This document shows, in pieces, positions 8,238 through 16,631 of a stretch of DNA of 64,000 bases. A program made the translations under genes and the position numbers. The notes under the pieces are model-generated. The model searched no databases and was not told the DNA's origin. It was given only the letters and a program-made list of their open reading frames with translations. The stretch covers positions 276,821-340,820 of the forward strand of contig NZ_LQCI01000009.1 in NCBI RefSeq assembly GCF_001613935.1, written 5' to 3'. This stretch comes from Amycolatopsis regifaucium (GTDB lineage: Bacteria; Actinomycetota; Actinomycetes; Mycobacteriales; Pseudonocardiaceae). Numbering within the stretch: the first letter of the stretch is position 1; every line of letters starts with the position of its first letter.

Positions 8238-9709
8238 CGCGGTTCACCGCGCAGCGGCTTGCCGGGGAACGCGTCGGTGCGCAGGTTGCCGTCGGTGACG
8301 ACAGGAACGCCCGAAACGAACAAATGACGGACACCGACCGAAGGCCTCGTCGAATCGAAGTAGGTGGCCGCGTCGGTGATGGTGTTCGGGTCGAGGACGA
8401 CGATGTCGGCGTCCGCTCCGACGTCGAGCCTGCCCTTGGCCCGCGCGGCGGGGGCGACCTCGTCGAGGACGCGCGCCGGCAGATAGGAGCAGCGCCGGAA
8501 CGCCTCGAGCCAGGTCCACGCCTTGCTCTCGCGCACCATCAGCCGCAAGGTCTTGGCATACGTCCCGGCTGTCCGCGGATGTGTCGCACCACCGGGCGGC
8601 AACGGCCATTCGGTACTTTCGCTGGTGCCGTTCTTCCAGTACACCGGCAGCGCGTCGCTGGCGACGATGGCGTCCGGGAAGACGAGCGCCTGGCGCAGCA
8701 GTTCGAGGTCGCGGGGATTGCTTTCGTCGAGGAACTCCAGGATGCACGGCGCTCCCGGCTCCTCCTCGCGGACCTGCAGCAGACGGCCCTCGTCGGCGAT
8801 CCGCTCCCCCGACTCCAGCATGATCACACTGGACGGCGAGAGCCCCTTCATCTTCAGCCGCTCCGGCGACAGGAAGGCCGCGCCGATCCCCGTGCTGCCC
8901 GCGCCGTACGGATACGCCTCGACGGTCACCCGTGACCCGGCCGAACGGCTCGCCTCCAGCGCGGTGAGCACGCGGTCGATCTGATGGCCGGACGTGCTGT
9001 TGACATGGCAGTGATGCATGGCCGCGCCGGTCTCGGCCGCGACGATCGCGATCTCCTCCGAGCCGTCGACAGGGGTCGCCGGGTCCACTTCGACCAGTTC
9101 GCGGACGTGGGTGTAGGTCGGCGCCCCGGCCTCCTTGGCGAGCCGGGCGAGCGCCAGGAACTCACCCGGGTCCGTCAGGGGCGCGTAGCCGAGCAACACG
9201 CCGACACCGAGCGCGCCCGCGGCCAGCTCACCCTCCACGAGGGACAGCCAGGCCGCCAGCTCCTTCGGCGAGGAAGACCTTTGCCAGGACGGGTTCCCGA
9301 GCACCGCGAGCCCGCTGTCGATGTTGGCGTCGGGCTCGATCCCGGCCAGCACCTGGGCCCTCGCGGAGCCCCACGACGCGGAGAAACCGTAGTGCAGCGG
9401 ACGTCCCGCCGCGGCGGCCTCGGCGTAGGCTCGCTCGATCGGCATAAGCCCGGCTTCGAGGTCGAGCGCGGTCGTGACCCCGTCCATCGCCTGCAGCCGC
9501 TGGCCCGCGATGGTGTGCACGTGACTGTGCAGGTCGATGAAACCGGGGCCGACGACGAGGCCGGAGACGTCGATCTCCGTGTCCCCCGCTTCCGACGGCA
9601 GACCCTCCCCCACGGCGGTGACCACCCCGTCCGTCACCAGCACGTCGGCCGTGCCGTCGAACCCCGTCGCCGGGTCGATGACACGACCGCCACGCAAGAG
9701 TGTCCGCAT
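8234..9709 (-). CDS. D-aminoacylase / N-acyl-D-amino acid deacylase family amidohydrolase
   Basis: The 491-residue protein is an amidohydrolase-superfamily enzyme: metal-dependent TIM barrel with GFIDLHSHVH near residue 62 (H-x-H metal pair), HCHVNSTSGHQ near 230 and SDALPVYW near 345, framed by a beta-sandwich domain at both ends. Family members deacylate N-acyl-D-amino acids or related cyclic imides; the exact substrate cannot be read from the sequence. It is the first gene of the operon, with a perfect AGGAGG before ATG 9709. A palindrome 60-79 bases upstream resembles the one in front of pucR. Together with the racemase and M20 enzyme it lets the cell process either enantiomer of acylated amino acids. 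Confidence 0.9.
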   Translation of the reverse strand: MRTLLRGGRVIDPATGFDGTADVLVTDGVVTAVGEGLPSEAGDTEIDVSGLVVGPGFIDLHSHVHTIAGQRLQAMDGVTTALDLEAGLMPIERAYAEAAAAGRPLHYGFSASWGSARAQVLAGIEPDANIDSGLAVLGNPSWQRSSSPKELAAWLSLVEGELAAGALGVGVLLGYAPLTDPGEFLALARLAKEAGAPTYTHVRELVEVDPATPVDGSEEIAIVAAETGAAMHHCHVNSTSGHQIDRVLTALEASRSAGSRVTVEAYPYGAGSTGIGAAFLSPERLKMKGLSPSSVIMLESGERIADEGRLLQVREEEPGAPCILEFLDESNPRDLELLRQALVFPDAIVASDALPVYWKNGTSESTEWPLPPGGATHPRTAGTYAKTLRLMVRESKAWTWLEAFRRCSYLPARVLDEVAPAARAKGRLDVGADADIVVLDPNTITDAATYFDSTRPSVGVRHLFVSGVPVVTDGNLRTDAFPGKPLRGEPR

Positions 9710-9768
9710 GCTTCGCCTCCTAGGATCGCCTCGTTGAAGGCGACCCTAGGAGGTTTCGGAGGACGTCC

Positions 9769-9788
9769 GTTCGTAGCGGGCGACGAAT
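9769..9788. promoter_or_regulatory. Palindrome upstream of the D-aminoacylase operon, candidate operator (site 2)
   Basis: GTTCGTAGC and GCGACGAAT flank GG, giving 8-base near-perfect arms. Sixteen of twenty positions match the palindrome at 5064-5083. Both precede genes of the same locus, which points to the PucR protein as common binder. Confidence 0.5.
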
Positions 9789-9832
9789 CCGGGACACCGG
9801 ATCCATCCGCCCGCACGAACCCCGCTCGACGT

Positions 9833-11203
9833 TCAGCGAGCCCGGTGCTCGGCGATGATCTCCGCGTAGCGGTAACCGCTCGCCTTCACCGTGCGGACCT
9901 GGGTGTCGTAGTCGACCCGCACGAGCCCGAACCGTTTGCTCAGCCCGCTGTCCCATTCGAAGTTGTCGAGCAGCGACCAGGCGAAATAGCCTTTGACCGG
10001 CGCACCCGCCTCGGCCGCTCCCGCCACCGCTCCCAGGTGTTCTTCCAGGTAGGCGATGCGGTCGGCGTCGTGGATCGAACCGTCCTCGGCGACCTTGTCG
10101 TCGAAGGCGGCTCCGCTCTCGGTGACGTAGATGGCGCGCGCGCCGTACTCGTTGGCGAGGCGGTGGATCAGGTCCGCGAGGCCCTGCCCGTGGATCTCCC
10201 AGCCCATCGCGGTGGTGGCGGCCCCCTCGACCGGCACCTGCCGGGCACGCGGCGCGGGGCCGTGCGGGTCGTCCTCGACGATCTGCCGGAAGTAGTAGTT
10301 CAACCCGTGGTAGCCGACCGGGGTCGAGATCACCTCGAGGTCGTCGCCGACCACGGGCGGCTCGACCCCGTACGCCTCGATCATGTCCGCCGGGTAGCCG
10401 CGCCCGTTCGCCGGGTCGAGCCACCAGCGGTTGACGTGGCCGTCCATCCGGGCGGCCGCCTCGACGTCTTCGGGGGAGTCGGACGCGGGTTCGATTCCGC
10501 TGAGGTTGAGCACCAGACCGACGTTGGCCGGCTCGGCCGCGTTCGCGGTGATCGCCTGTACGCCGAGACCGTGCGCGAGCAGGAGATGGTGCGACGCGTG
10601 GATCGCCTGCTTGAGATTCTTGATCCCGGGGGCGAACCGGCCTTCGAGGTAGCCGAGCCAGGCCGAGCACAGCGGCTCGTTCACGGTGTTCCAGTCTTTC
10701 ACCCGGTCACCCAGCCGAGCCGCGACGACGGCCGCGTACTCGGCATAGGCGTTGGCGGTGTCGCGCTCGGGCCAGCCGCCGTTCGCCTGCAGCGCCGAGG
10801 GCAGGTCCCAGTGGAACAGCGTGGCGAACGGCCGGATCTCCGCTTCGAGCAGCGCGTCGACGAGCCGGTCGTAGTGGTCGAGGCCGAGCGCGTTGACCTC
10901 GCCGCGACCGGTGGGGATCACCCGCGGCCACGCGACCGAGAACCGGTAGGCGTCCAGCCCGAGCCGCTTCATGATCTCGAGATCCTCCGGCCAGCGCCGG
11001 TAGTGGTCGCACGCCACGTCGGCGGTGTCACCGTTCAGGACGGCACCCGGGACCCGGACGAAGTCGTCCCAGATGGACGGGAGGCGGCCGTCGACGTCGA
11101 CGGCGCCTTCGACCTGGTACGCGGCGGTGGCCGCACCCCACAGGAAATCGGCGGGAAGGTGCAGGTTCAAGGCAGACCTCTCTGTACGGGAACGGCGCGT
11201 CAT
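9833..11203 (-). CDS. GH1 beta-glucosidase
   Basis: The roughly 456-residue protein is a family 1 glycoside hydrolase. The N-terminal [15 protein letters not shown], acid/base Glu in WNTVNEP and nucleophile Glu in YVTESGAA are all present, and the substrate-binding WSLLDNFEW near the C-terminus is intact. No signal peptide is visible, so it acts on imported disaccharides in the cytoplasm. It is last in the ABC importer operon. The ATG at 11203 overlaps the permease stop (ATGA); a TTG at 11170, nine codons before the conserved N-terminus and preceded by AGAGAGG, is an equally serious alternative start. The arrangement resembles cebEFG-bglC of streptomycetes, suggesting cellobiose or another beta-glucoside. 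Confidence 0.92.
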   Translation of the reverse strand: MTRRSRTERSALNLHLPADFLWGAATAAYQVEGAVDVDGRLPSIWDDFVRVPGAVLNGDTADVACDHYRRWPEDLEIMKRLGLDAYRFSVAWPRVIPTGRGEVNALGLDHYDRLVDALLEAEIRPFATLFHWDLPSALQANGGWPERDTANAYAEYAAVVAARLGDRVKDWNTVNEPLCSAWLGYLEGRFAPGIKNLKQAIHASHHLLLAHGLGVQAITANAAEPANVGLVLNLSGIEPASDSPEDVEAAARMDGHVNRWWLDPANGRGYPADMIEAYGVEPPVVGDDLEVISTPVGYHGLNYYFRQIVEDDPHGPAPRARQVPVEGAATTAMGWEIHGQGLADLIHRLANEYGARAIYVTESGAAFDDKVAEDGSIHDADRIAYLEEHLGAVAGAAEAGAPVKGYFAWSLLDNFEWDSGLSKRFGLVRVDYDTQVRTVKASGYRYAEIIAEHRAR

Positions 11204-12039
11204 TTGACGGCGCCCGCGGTGAGCCCGGCGACGAGATAGCGCTGGAGCAGAAGGAATCCGGCGACGACCGGGACGGAGACGATGAGCGAGGCGGCCATCA
11301 CCTGGTTCCAGTAGACCTGGACCTGGGTGGAGTACTCCTGGAGGCCGACAGCGAGGGTTCGCGTGCCGGAGTCGGTCATCACCGACGCGAACAGGACCTC
11401 GCCCCAGGCCGTCATGAACGAGTAGATCCCCACCGCGACGATGCCCGGCATGGCGGCCGGGATGACCACCCGGATCAGCGCGCCGAGCGGCCCGGTGCCG
11501 TCGACCATCGCCGCCTCGTCGAGTTCCTTGGGGATCGAGTCGATGTAGCCGGCGAGCATCCAGATGGCGAACGGTAGCGAGAAGGTCAGATAGGTGACGA
11601 TCAAGCCGAGCCGGGAGCCGTACAGCACGATGCCGGTGGTGTTGCCGATGTTGACGAAGATGAGGAACAGCGGCAGCAGGAACAGGATGCCGGGGAACAT
11701 CTGCGTGGACAACACGGTCATCTTGAAGAAGTTCTTGCCCCGGAACCGGAATCGGCTCAGTGCGTAGGCCGCGAAGATCGCGATCACGACCGAGAGGATC
11801 GCCGCCGAGCCGGAGATGATCAGGCTGTTCGCGAAGTACTCGGCGAGTGGGATGGTCTCCCAGATGTCGAAGAACGGCTGGATGGTCAGCGTCGTCGGGA
11901 TCCACTCCCATTCGCCCTGCACGTCCCCGAGCGGCTTCAGCGACGACGAAACCATCGCGTAGAGCGGCACCAAGGTGAACAGGGCGAGGAAGCCGAGGAC
12001 GAAGCGGCGGGCCCACGGGACCCAGCGAGGCTCAGACAA
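11200..12039 (-). CDS. Carbohydrate ABC transporter permease, MalG/CebG type
   Basis: The 279-residue inner-membrane protein has six predicted helices and the binding-protein-dependent permease signature [20 protein letters not shown], the EAA loop that contacts the ATPase. It pairs with the MalF-type permease encoded just upstream, whose end it overlaps by eight bases, and is followed by the beta-glucosidase with a 4-base overlap. No ATPase gene is in the operon; actinobacterial CUT1 importers commonly share one MsiK-type ATPase encoded elsewhere, and that is presumably so here. Confidence 0.92.
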   Translation of the reverse strand: MSEPRWVPWARRFVLGFLALFTLVPLYAMVSSSLKPLGDVQGEWEWIPTTLTIQPFFDIWETIPLAEYFANSLIISGSAAILSVVIAIFAAYALSRFRFRGKNFFKMTVLSTQMFPGILFLLPLFLIFVNIGNTTGIVLYGSRLGLIVTYLTFSLPFAIWMLAGYIDSIPKELDEAAMVDGTGPLGALIRVVIPAAMPGIVAVGIYSFMTAWGEVLFASVMTDSGTRTLAVGLQEYSTQVQVYWNQVMAASLIVSVPVVAGFLLLQRYLVAGLTAGAVK

Positions 12040-12988
12040 CGGCTTTCCTCCTCCGCGAGGTCAGTCCTAAACAGACGGTGCTGACGATCAAGAGGAACAG
12101 CAGCAACAGCACCGACATCGCCGAGCCGAGGCCGAAGTTCCAGGTCACGAAGGAACTCTGATAGATGTGGATCGAGATCAGTGACGCCTCCTTCGGGGCG
12201 GACGCTCCGAACAGGACATACGGCGTGTTGAAGTCGTTGAAGGTCCACAGGAACAGCACCAGCAGCAGGACCTGGTTGACCGGCCGCAGCATCGGCTGGG
12301 TGATCGCCTGGAACTGCCGCCACCAGCCCGCGCCGTCGATCGCGGCGGCCTCGTAGAGTTCGCCGGGGATGTTCTGCAGTCCCGCCATGACGATCAGGAA
12401 CGCGAAGGGCCAGTTGCGCCACACCGAGACGACCACCAGCGACCAGAAGCTGTTGTCCCCGATCAGCCAGAAGGAATCGGTGCCCAGCAGACTGTTCACC
12501 AGTCCGGTGTCGCGCTGGAACATGAAGGACCAGGTGATCACCGCCGCGTACATCGGCAGCGCGTACGGCATTAGGAACAGGGTCCTGAGCACTCCGCGGC
12601 CGCGGAAGTTCTTCTGCATCAGCACGGCGGCCGAAGTCCCGAAGAGCCAGCAGAACCCGACCGAGAGAACGGTGTAGACGACGCTGATCCAGAACGAGCC
12701 GAGCAGCGCCTTTCCCGCCGCGGAGTTGAAGTCCAGGACGAACTTGTAGTTGTCCAGTCCCGCCGCCGGGGCGGACGAGAAGTCCCGGATCGAGAACTGC
12801 GTCAGCTTGAAGAAGCTCATCACGAGCCCGGCCACCATCGGGATCAGGTGGACGAGCAGTTCGAGCAGGATCGCGGGAAGCAGCAGCAGATACGGCAGCG
12901 CGACCCGGCGCCGTCCGCGCCGGACGCGCTGGGGTTTCGGCACCCCGGCCGCTTTCACGGCCGGGGCGTCATCGAGCGTGGTCGGCAT
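12032..12988 (-). CDS. Carbohydrate ABC transporter permease, MalF/CebF type
   Basis: This 318-residue membrane protein has about six helices and the EAA motif EAAAIDGAGWWRQFQAIT near residue 215, marking it as the partner permease of a CUT1 sugar importer. A basic N-terminal stretch precedes helix 1. I take the ATG at 12988, whose first base is shared with the TGA stop of the solute-binding protein gene (TGATG), rather than the in-frame TTG one codon earlier. Tight spacing on both sides implies translational coupling within the importer operon. Confidence 0.92.
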   Translation of the reverse strand: MPTTLDDAPAVKAAGVPKPQRVRRGRRRVALPYLLLLPAILLELLVHLIPMVAGLVMSFFKLTQFSIRDFSSAPAAGLDNYKFVLDFNSAAGKALLGSFWISVVYTVLSVGFCWLFGTSAAVLMQKNFRGRGVLRTLFLMPYALPMYAAVITWSFMFQRDTGLVNSLLGTDSFWLIGDNSFWSLVVVSVWRNWPFAFLIVMAGLQNIPGELYEAAAIDGAGWWRQFQAITQPMLRPVNQVLLLVLFLWTFNDFNTPYVLFGASAPKEASLISIHIYQSSFVTWNFGLGSAMSVLLLLFLLIVSTVCLGLTSRRRKAVV

Positions 12989-14301
12989 CAACTACCGGCC
13001 GCGATCTGCTGGTCCGCCTGGTTCAGCTGATCCCGGATTTTCGCGTCGTCGACCGGTTTGCCGGCCGCGACGTCCGCGAACATCGTCTTCATCGCGGTGC
13101 CGATCAGGGTCTCGAACTGCGACTCCTGCGGAACCTGCGGCATCGGTTCGGCCGAGTTCGCGAGCACGCTCTGGAAGACCTTGACGTCCTCGGTCTGGAA
13201 CGCCGCGTCGCTGTAGGCGTCCTGGACGGTCGGAAGCGAACCATAGGTCTTGTTGAGCAGTGCCTGCTCCGGTGCCGAAACCATGAACTTCACGAAGTCC
13301 AGTGCGGCGTCGGGGTTTTTGGTGTTCTTGAACACCGACATGTTGATACCGGCGACGAAGCTGGTCACCTTCCGGCCGTTCGGCGGCGCGGCGGCGGGCA
13401 GCGGGATCGGCGCGACACCGAGGTTGGCCATGTCCATCCCGATGTTCTTGAACGAGCCGGCGGACGCCTGGTTCATGAACATCGCGGCCTTGCCGTCCGA
13501 CAGGTCCTTGAGCGACTTGGCGGTGTCGGCGTACTCCGCGTTGGACGGGTTGACGATCTTGTCCTTCTGCATCAGGTCGACGAACTGCCGCACGGCCGCG
13601 ACCGAACGATCCGAAGCCAGCTGCGGCTTGCCGTCGGGGGTGAAGAACTGCGCGCCCTGCTGGGCGCCGAGGATCGCCGCGTGATGGCTGTTCTCCGTGA
13701 CTTGACCCGCTTGGAGCGACAGGCCCCACTGGCCCTTGTCGGGCTTGGTGAGCTTCTTGCCGTCCTCTACGAGTTCCTCCCACGTGGCGGGCGGCTTGGC
13801 GATCCCGGCCTCGGAGAAGAGCTTCTTGTTGTAGTACAGGCCGTACGCCTGACCGTAGAGCGGTACGCCGACCGGCGGCTGACCGCTCGCCCCGGTGGCC
13901 GCCAGCGACGGACCGAGGAAACGCGACTTGCCCCCGACCTTTTCCAGCGCGGCGTCGTCGAACGGCAGGAAGGCCCCGGTCGACTGAAGCGAAGCCGACC
14001 AGGTGTTGCCGATGTTGAGCACGTCCGGGCCCTTGCCGGAGGTGGTGGCCGCGAGGATTCGGTTGAGCAGATCCGTCCACGGGACGACCTCGAGCTTGAC
14101 CTTGATCCCGGAGGCCTTCTCGAACTTGTCGAGTTCGGGCTGCAGGACGGCCTTGTCGTTGTCGAGACTGGTGCCCTGGTTGGACGCCCAGTACACGAGC
14201 TCCTTGGGAACGCCGGACGACGTGTCGCCGCCGCCGCACGCCGTCGTGGTGGCGGCAGCCAGCGCCAGGACGAGCGCGGGAGCGATCTTTCCGATTCGCA
14301 T
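12988..14301 (-). CDS. Sugar ABC transporter solute-binding lipoprotein
   Basis: The 437-residue protein begins MRIGKIAPALVLALAAA and has a lipobox-like TTAC followed by GGGD, so it should be lipid-anchored outside the membrane. The remainder is a family 1 (MalE/CebE-like) binding protein, with typical GPDVLNIGN, GVPLYGQAYGLYYNKKLF and the TWEEL helix. It delivers the substrate to the two permeases encoded downstream. The ATG at 14301 follows GAGGA; a longer reading to 14349 lacks a ribosome-binding site. No CelR/CebR palindrome was found in the 126 bases upstream, so control differs from the cellulase in this window. Confidence 0.92.
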   Translation of the reverse strand: MRIGKIAPALVLALAAATTTACGGGDTSSGVPKELVYWASNQGTSLDNDKAVLQPELDKFEKASGIKVKLEVVPWTDLLNRILAATTSGKGPDVLNIGNTWSASLQSTGAFLPFDDAALEKVGGKSRFLGPSLAATGASGQPPVGVPLYGQAYGLYYNKKLFSEAGIAKPPATWEELVEDGKKLTKPDKGQWGLSLQAGQVTENSHHAAILGAQQGAQFFTPDGKPQLASDRSVAAVRQFVDLMQKDKIVNPSNAEYADTAKSLKDLSDGKAAMFMNQASAGSFKNIGMDMANLGVAPIPLPAAAPPNGRKVTSFVAGINMSVFKNTKNPDAALDFVKFMVSAPEQALLNKTYGSLPTVQDAYSDAAFQTEDVKVFQSVLANSAEPMPQVPQESQFETLIGTAMKTMFADVAAGKPVDDAKIRDQLNQADQQIAAGS

Positions 14302-14364
14302 CGATGGTCCTCGGGGTGAGTGGCCAAGCCGCATACCCGTTTGTGACACGGGACACGCCTTATT

Positions 14365-14410
14365 TCAGGGCTTGAGTTAAGCCGTGGCCAAGCCCGCCGT
14401 CAAGCCCTGA
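14365..14410 (-). terminator. Inverted repeat downstream of the GntR gene, possible terminator or operator
   Basis: TCAGGGCTTGA (14365-14375) and TCAAGCCCTGA (14400-14410) are perfect 11-base arms around 24 bases. It lies just after the GntR gene and before the binding-protein gene, so it may end the regulator transcript or be a site in the importer promoter. An 11-base direct repeat, GTGGCCAAGCC, occurs at 14320-14330 and 14384-14394 in the same gap. Confidence 0.4.
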
Positions 14411-14427
14411 CGCCACTTCGAGCCACG

Positions 14428-15084
14428 CTATTTTCCAGTGAGCACGTCGAGAGCCTGGCCGCGATGCGCGGCGAAGAGATCGAGGGCTTTCTCACCGTCG
14501 CGGGCACGAAGAGCCGACGCCAGCCGCCGGTGTTCCGCCGGGATGTTCGCGAGGTACCCCTCGGAGTTCACGCCTATCCGGGCGAGGAGGAACAGGTGGA
14601 CCTGCGACCGGATGGCCTGCCACGCCTCATTGAGCCTCCGGTGCCCGGAAGCCGCGTAGACCGCGTCGTGGAAGTCGATGTCGCAGCGCACCATCTCGTG
14701 CTCGTCGCGCGCCCGCTCCATCCGCTCGACGACCTCGTCGATCGCGGCCAGGTCCGCGTCCGACGCGGAAGCGACCACCAACCGGACGGCGAGCTGTTCC
14801 AGCGCCGACCGAAGGCTGTCGAGTTCGGCGACGTCCACATCGGACAAGGTCGTGACGTGGGCGCCTCGATGCCATTCGCTGCGGACCAAACCCTCGCGCT
14901 CCAGCTTGAGCAGCGCTTCGCGTACCGGGCCGCGGCTGACGCCGAGCGCGGCCGCGAGTTCCACTTCACGCAACTGCGCACCCGGCGGGTAGGCGCCACC
15001 GAAGATGGCATCCCGGACCCTGTCGGCGACCTCGTCCGCCAGCCCACGACGACGCGCCGGCACCACCCGGGCGGGTTCGCTCAT
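14428..15084 (-). CDS. GntR-family regulator, FadR/FCD subfamily
   Basis: The 218-residue protein has an N-terminal winged helix (about 15-75, with REVELAAALGVSRGPVREALLKLEREGLV) and an all-helical FCD effector domain with metal-binding His residues in DFHDAVY and in AEHRRL. Such regulators respond to organic acids and sugars acids. ATG 15084 follows AGGAAGGA. It is divergent from the VOC gene, and a long palindrome in the shared promoter region is its probable operator. The importer operon lies downstream in the same direction, so it may also control that. Confidence 0.9.
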   Translation of the reverse strand: MSEPARVVPARRRGLADEVADRVRDAIFGGAYPPGAQLREVELAAALGVSRGPVREALLKLEREGLVRSEWHRGAHVTTLSDVDVAELDSLRSALEQLAVRLVVASASDADLAAIDEVVERMERARDEHEMVRCDIDFHDAVYAASGHRRLNEAWQAIRSQVHLFLLARIGVNSEGYLANIPAEHRRLASALRARDGEKALDLFAAHRGQALDVLTGK

Positions 15085-15139
15085 CGCACATCCTTCCTCT
15101 GGAACGCCCGATCGTAGCGACGGGGCCATCGTCCCCGCA

Positions 15140-15165
15140 TTGTCTTAATGTTAACATTACGACAA
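15140..15165. promoter_or_regulatory. 26-bp palindrome between gntR and the VOC gene, probable GntR operator
   Basis: The core TAATGTTAACATTA (15146-15159) is a perfect 14-base palindrome; outer arms TTGTC (15140-15144) and GACAA (15161-15165) also pair, leaving one mismatch pair between core and arms. It is AT-rich in a GC-rich region and lies 56-81 bases before gntR and 32-57 before the VOC gene. FadR-type GntR proteins bind sites of this general form. Confidence 0.65.
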
Positions 15166-15196
15166 ATGCTTGTCCGCCGGAAAGGATCTACTCGCC

Positions 15197-15628
15197 ATGA
15201 CCGTCCTCGACTCCCCGATCCCGCGCTTCCACCTCGCCATGCCGGTCGACGATCTGGCCGCCGCGCGCACCTTTTACGGCGACGTCCTCGGCCTCGAACA
15301 AGGCCGCAGTTCCACCACGTGGATCGACTGGAATCTGCACGGCCACCAGTTCGTCACCCACCTCGCCCCGGAGCGGCCGCAGCGGATCCACAACCCTGTC
15401 GACGGGCACGACGTGCCCGTCCCCCACTTCGGACTGATCCTGACCGTGCCGGAGTTCCGGAAGCTGGCCGATCGGCTGCGCGCGGCGAAGACGCAGTTCG
15501 TCATCGAGCCCTATGTCCGCTTCGAAGGGCAGACCGGCGAACAGTGGACGATGTTCCTGCTGGACCCGGCCGGCAACGCGCTGGAATTCAAAGCGTTCGC
15601 CGACGACTCGCGGGTTTTCGCCGCCTGA
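15197..15628 (+). CDS. VOC-superfamily protein (glyoxalase/dioxygenase fold)
   Basis: The 143-residue single-module protein has the vicinal oxygen chelate fold: PRFHLAMPVDDLAAARTFYGDVLG at the start and FLLDPAGNALEFKAF at the end. Metal-ligand candidates are His12, a His in VPVPHFGL and the Glu in ALEFK. This type includes small dioxygenases, isomerases and resistance proteins, so no reaction can be assigned. ATG 15197 follows AAAGGATC. It is divergent from the GntR gene and shares the palindromic promoter region, so it is likely the regulated target. Its 3' end overlaps the converging MauE-like gene by 41 bases. Confidence 0.85.
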   Translation: MTVLDSPIPRFHLAMPVDDLAAARTFYGDVLGLEQGRSSTTWIDWNLHGHQFVTHLAPERPQRIHNPVDGHDVPVPHFGLILTVPEFRKLADRLRAAKTQFVIEPYVRFEGQTGEQWTMFLLDPAGNALEFKAFADDSRVFAA

Positions 15629-16199
15629 CACCCGCGCCCTGCGGGACGGACCCGGCGAACAGGTCGGCCAAGTCGTCGAACCGCACCACCGCCACCGCGC
15701 CGATGGCACCCACGGCGGCGGCGAGCACGACAGCGGCCGGCTCCGCGACGTCCACAGTGGACACGTACGACATCGCGACGAGACCGGCCAGCGCGACCAG
15801 CAGCAAGAGCGCGTTTCGCACCACATGCCGGTGTGCGAGCACCGTGCGCGCCGGACCGAAACAGCGGCACACCGCACCGGTCCGGCGTGCCACCGCCCGC
15901 CACACCGCCGCGGTCAGCACGCCGAACAACCCGGCCGCGAGTACCAGCCCCGCCATCGCGAGCCACCGCCCGGAACCACTGGCCGCCAACGCGGCGGACG
16001 GCATCAGCGAAGCCGCGATCAAGAACTCCGCCGCCACGGTCACCTTGGCGAACAACGGTGTCCAGCGTGCGGGGACCCCGAACGCGGGTACCGACGCCAC
16101 GAACTCCGCATACGCGGCCTTACCCCGCACCTTGCTGACCGCGGAGATCAGCAGGACGAGTCCACAAAGGGCAGACGCGAAAACGGAAACGTAGGCCAT
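15588..16199 (-). CDS. MauE-like redox-associated membrane protein
   Basis: The 203-residue protein has four to five membrane helices in a MauE/DoxX-type arrangement, including LISAVSKVRGK after helix 1, as in MauE proteins, and a cysteine pair, CRCF, in a loop near residue 136. MauE works with MauD to form the disulfides of methylamine dehydrogenase small subunit. No methylamine dehydrogenase gene is present here; instead the operon encodes an eight-cysteine peptide and a MauD-like thioredoxin. I infer that it helps oxidise that peptide. It is the last gene of the operon, three bases after the signal peptidase gene. Confidence 0.85.
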   Translation of the reverse strand: MAYVSVFASALCGLVLLISAVSKVRGKAAYAEFVASVPAFGVPARWTPLFAKVTVAAEFLIAASLMPSAALAASGSGRWLAMAGLVLAAGLFGVLTAAVWRAVARRTGAVCRCFGPARTVLAHRHVVRNALLLLVALAGLVAMSYVSTVDVAEPAAVVLAAAVGAIGAVAVVRFDDLADLFAGSVPQGAGVRRRKPASRRRTL

Positions 16200-16202
16200 G
16201 CC

Positions 16203-16631
16203 TCACCTCTGACCGATCGGGCGGAGCACGATCCCGATCAGCGCGTCCGCCGGAAGGTAGCCGAGCCGCCGGGAATCGTTGCTGCGTGCGGGGTTGTCTC
16301 CAAGTACCAGCAGGTTCCCGGCCGGAACGACCGTGCCGGGTACCGGAATCTGCGATGGCACAGGATCACCAGGGACCGCGACCGCGCGTTTCACCAGCCG
16401 TCCGGCGGTCGGGTCGCCCGGCGTGCCGGGGCCGCCCTGCACGACGACGACCTGCCCGGTCCGCACCCGCTCCAGCGGTGACCTCCGCACCAGCAACCGG
16501 TCACCGGAGTGATAGGTGGGCTCCATGCTCACCCCGCGCACCGTCACCACGATCAGCCGTCGGCGCAGCGCCACCAGCCACGCCCCGACAGCGACGACCG
16601 TCACGACCGCCGCGAGCACCACGTACGTCAC
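16203..16631 (-). CDS. S26-family signal peptidase
   Basis: The 142-residue protein has one N-terminal membrane anchor (residues 3-22), then the type I signal peptidase dyad: Ser35 in VSMEP and Lys81 in RLVKRAVAVPGD, followed by the box E-like LGDNPARSNDSR. Its short size and location inside a transporter operon, rather than beside rplS as for housekeeping LepB, suggest a dedicated substrate. The 68-residue Cys-rich peptide of the same operon has V-G-A at residues 22-24, which fits the -3/-1 rule for this peptidase class. The GTG start at 16631 overlaps the ABC transporter stop by four bases. Confidence 0.9.
   Translation of the reverse strand: MTYVVLAAVVTVVAVGAWLVALRRRLIVVTVRGVSMEPTYHSGDRLLVRRSPLERVRTGQVVVVQGGPGTPGDPTAGRLVKRAVAVPGDPVPSQIPVPGTVVPAGNLLVLGDNPARSNDSRRLGYLPADALIGIVLRPIGQR

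Noticed and set aside
9833..12016. A 727-codon open frame extending the beta-glucosidase upstream
   Set aside because: The extension is an alternative frame of the permease gene; GH1 homology starts near 11170.
15588..15628. Overlap of VOC and MauE-like genes as evidence that one is false
   Set aside because: Both proteins have clear homology; a 41-base convergent overlap of C-terminal ends is acceptable.
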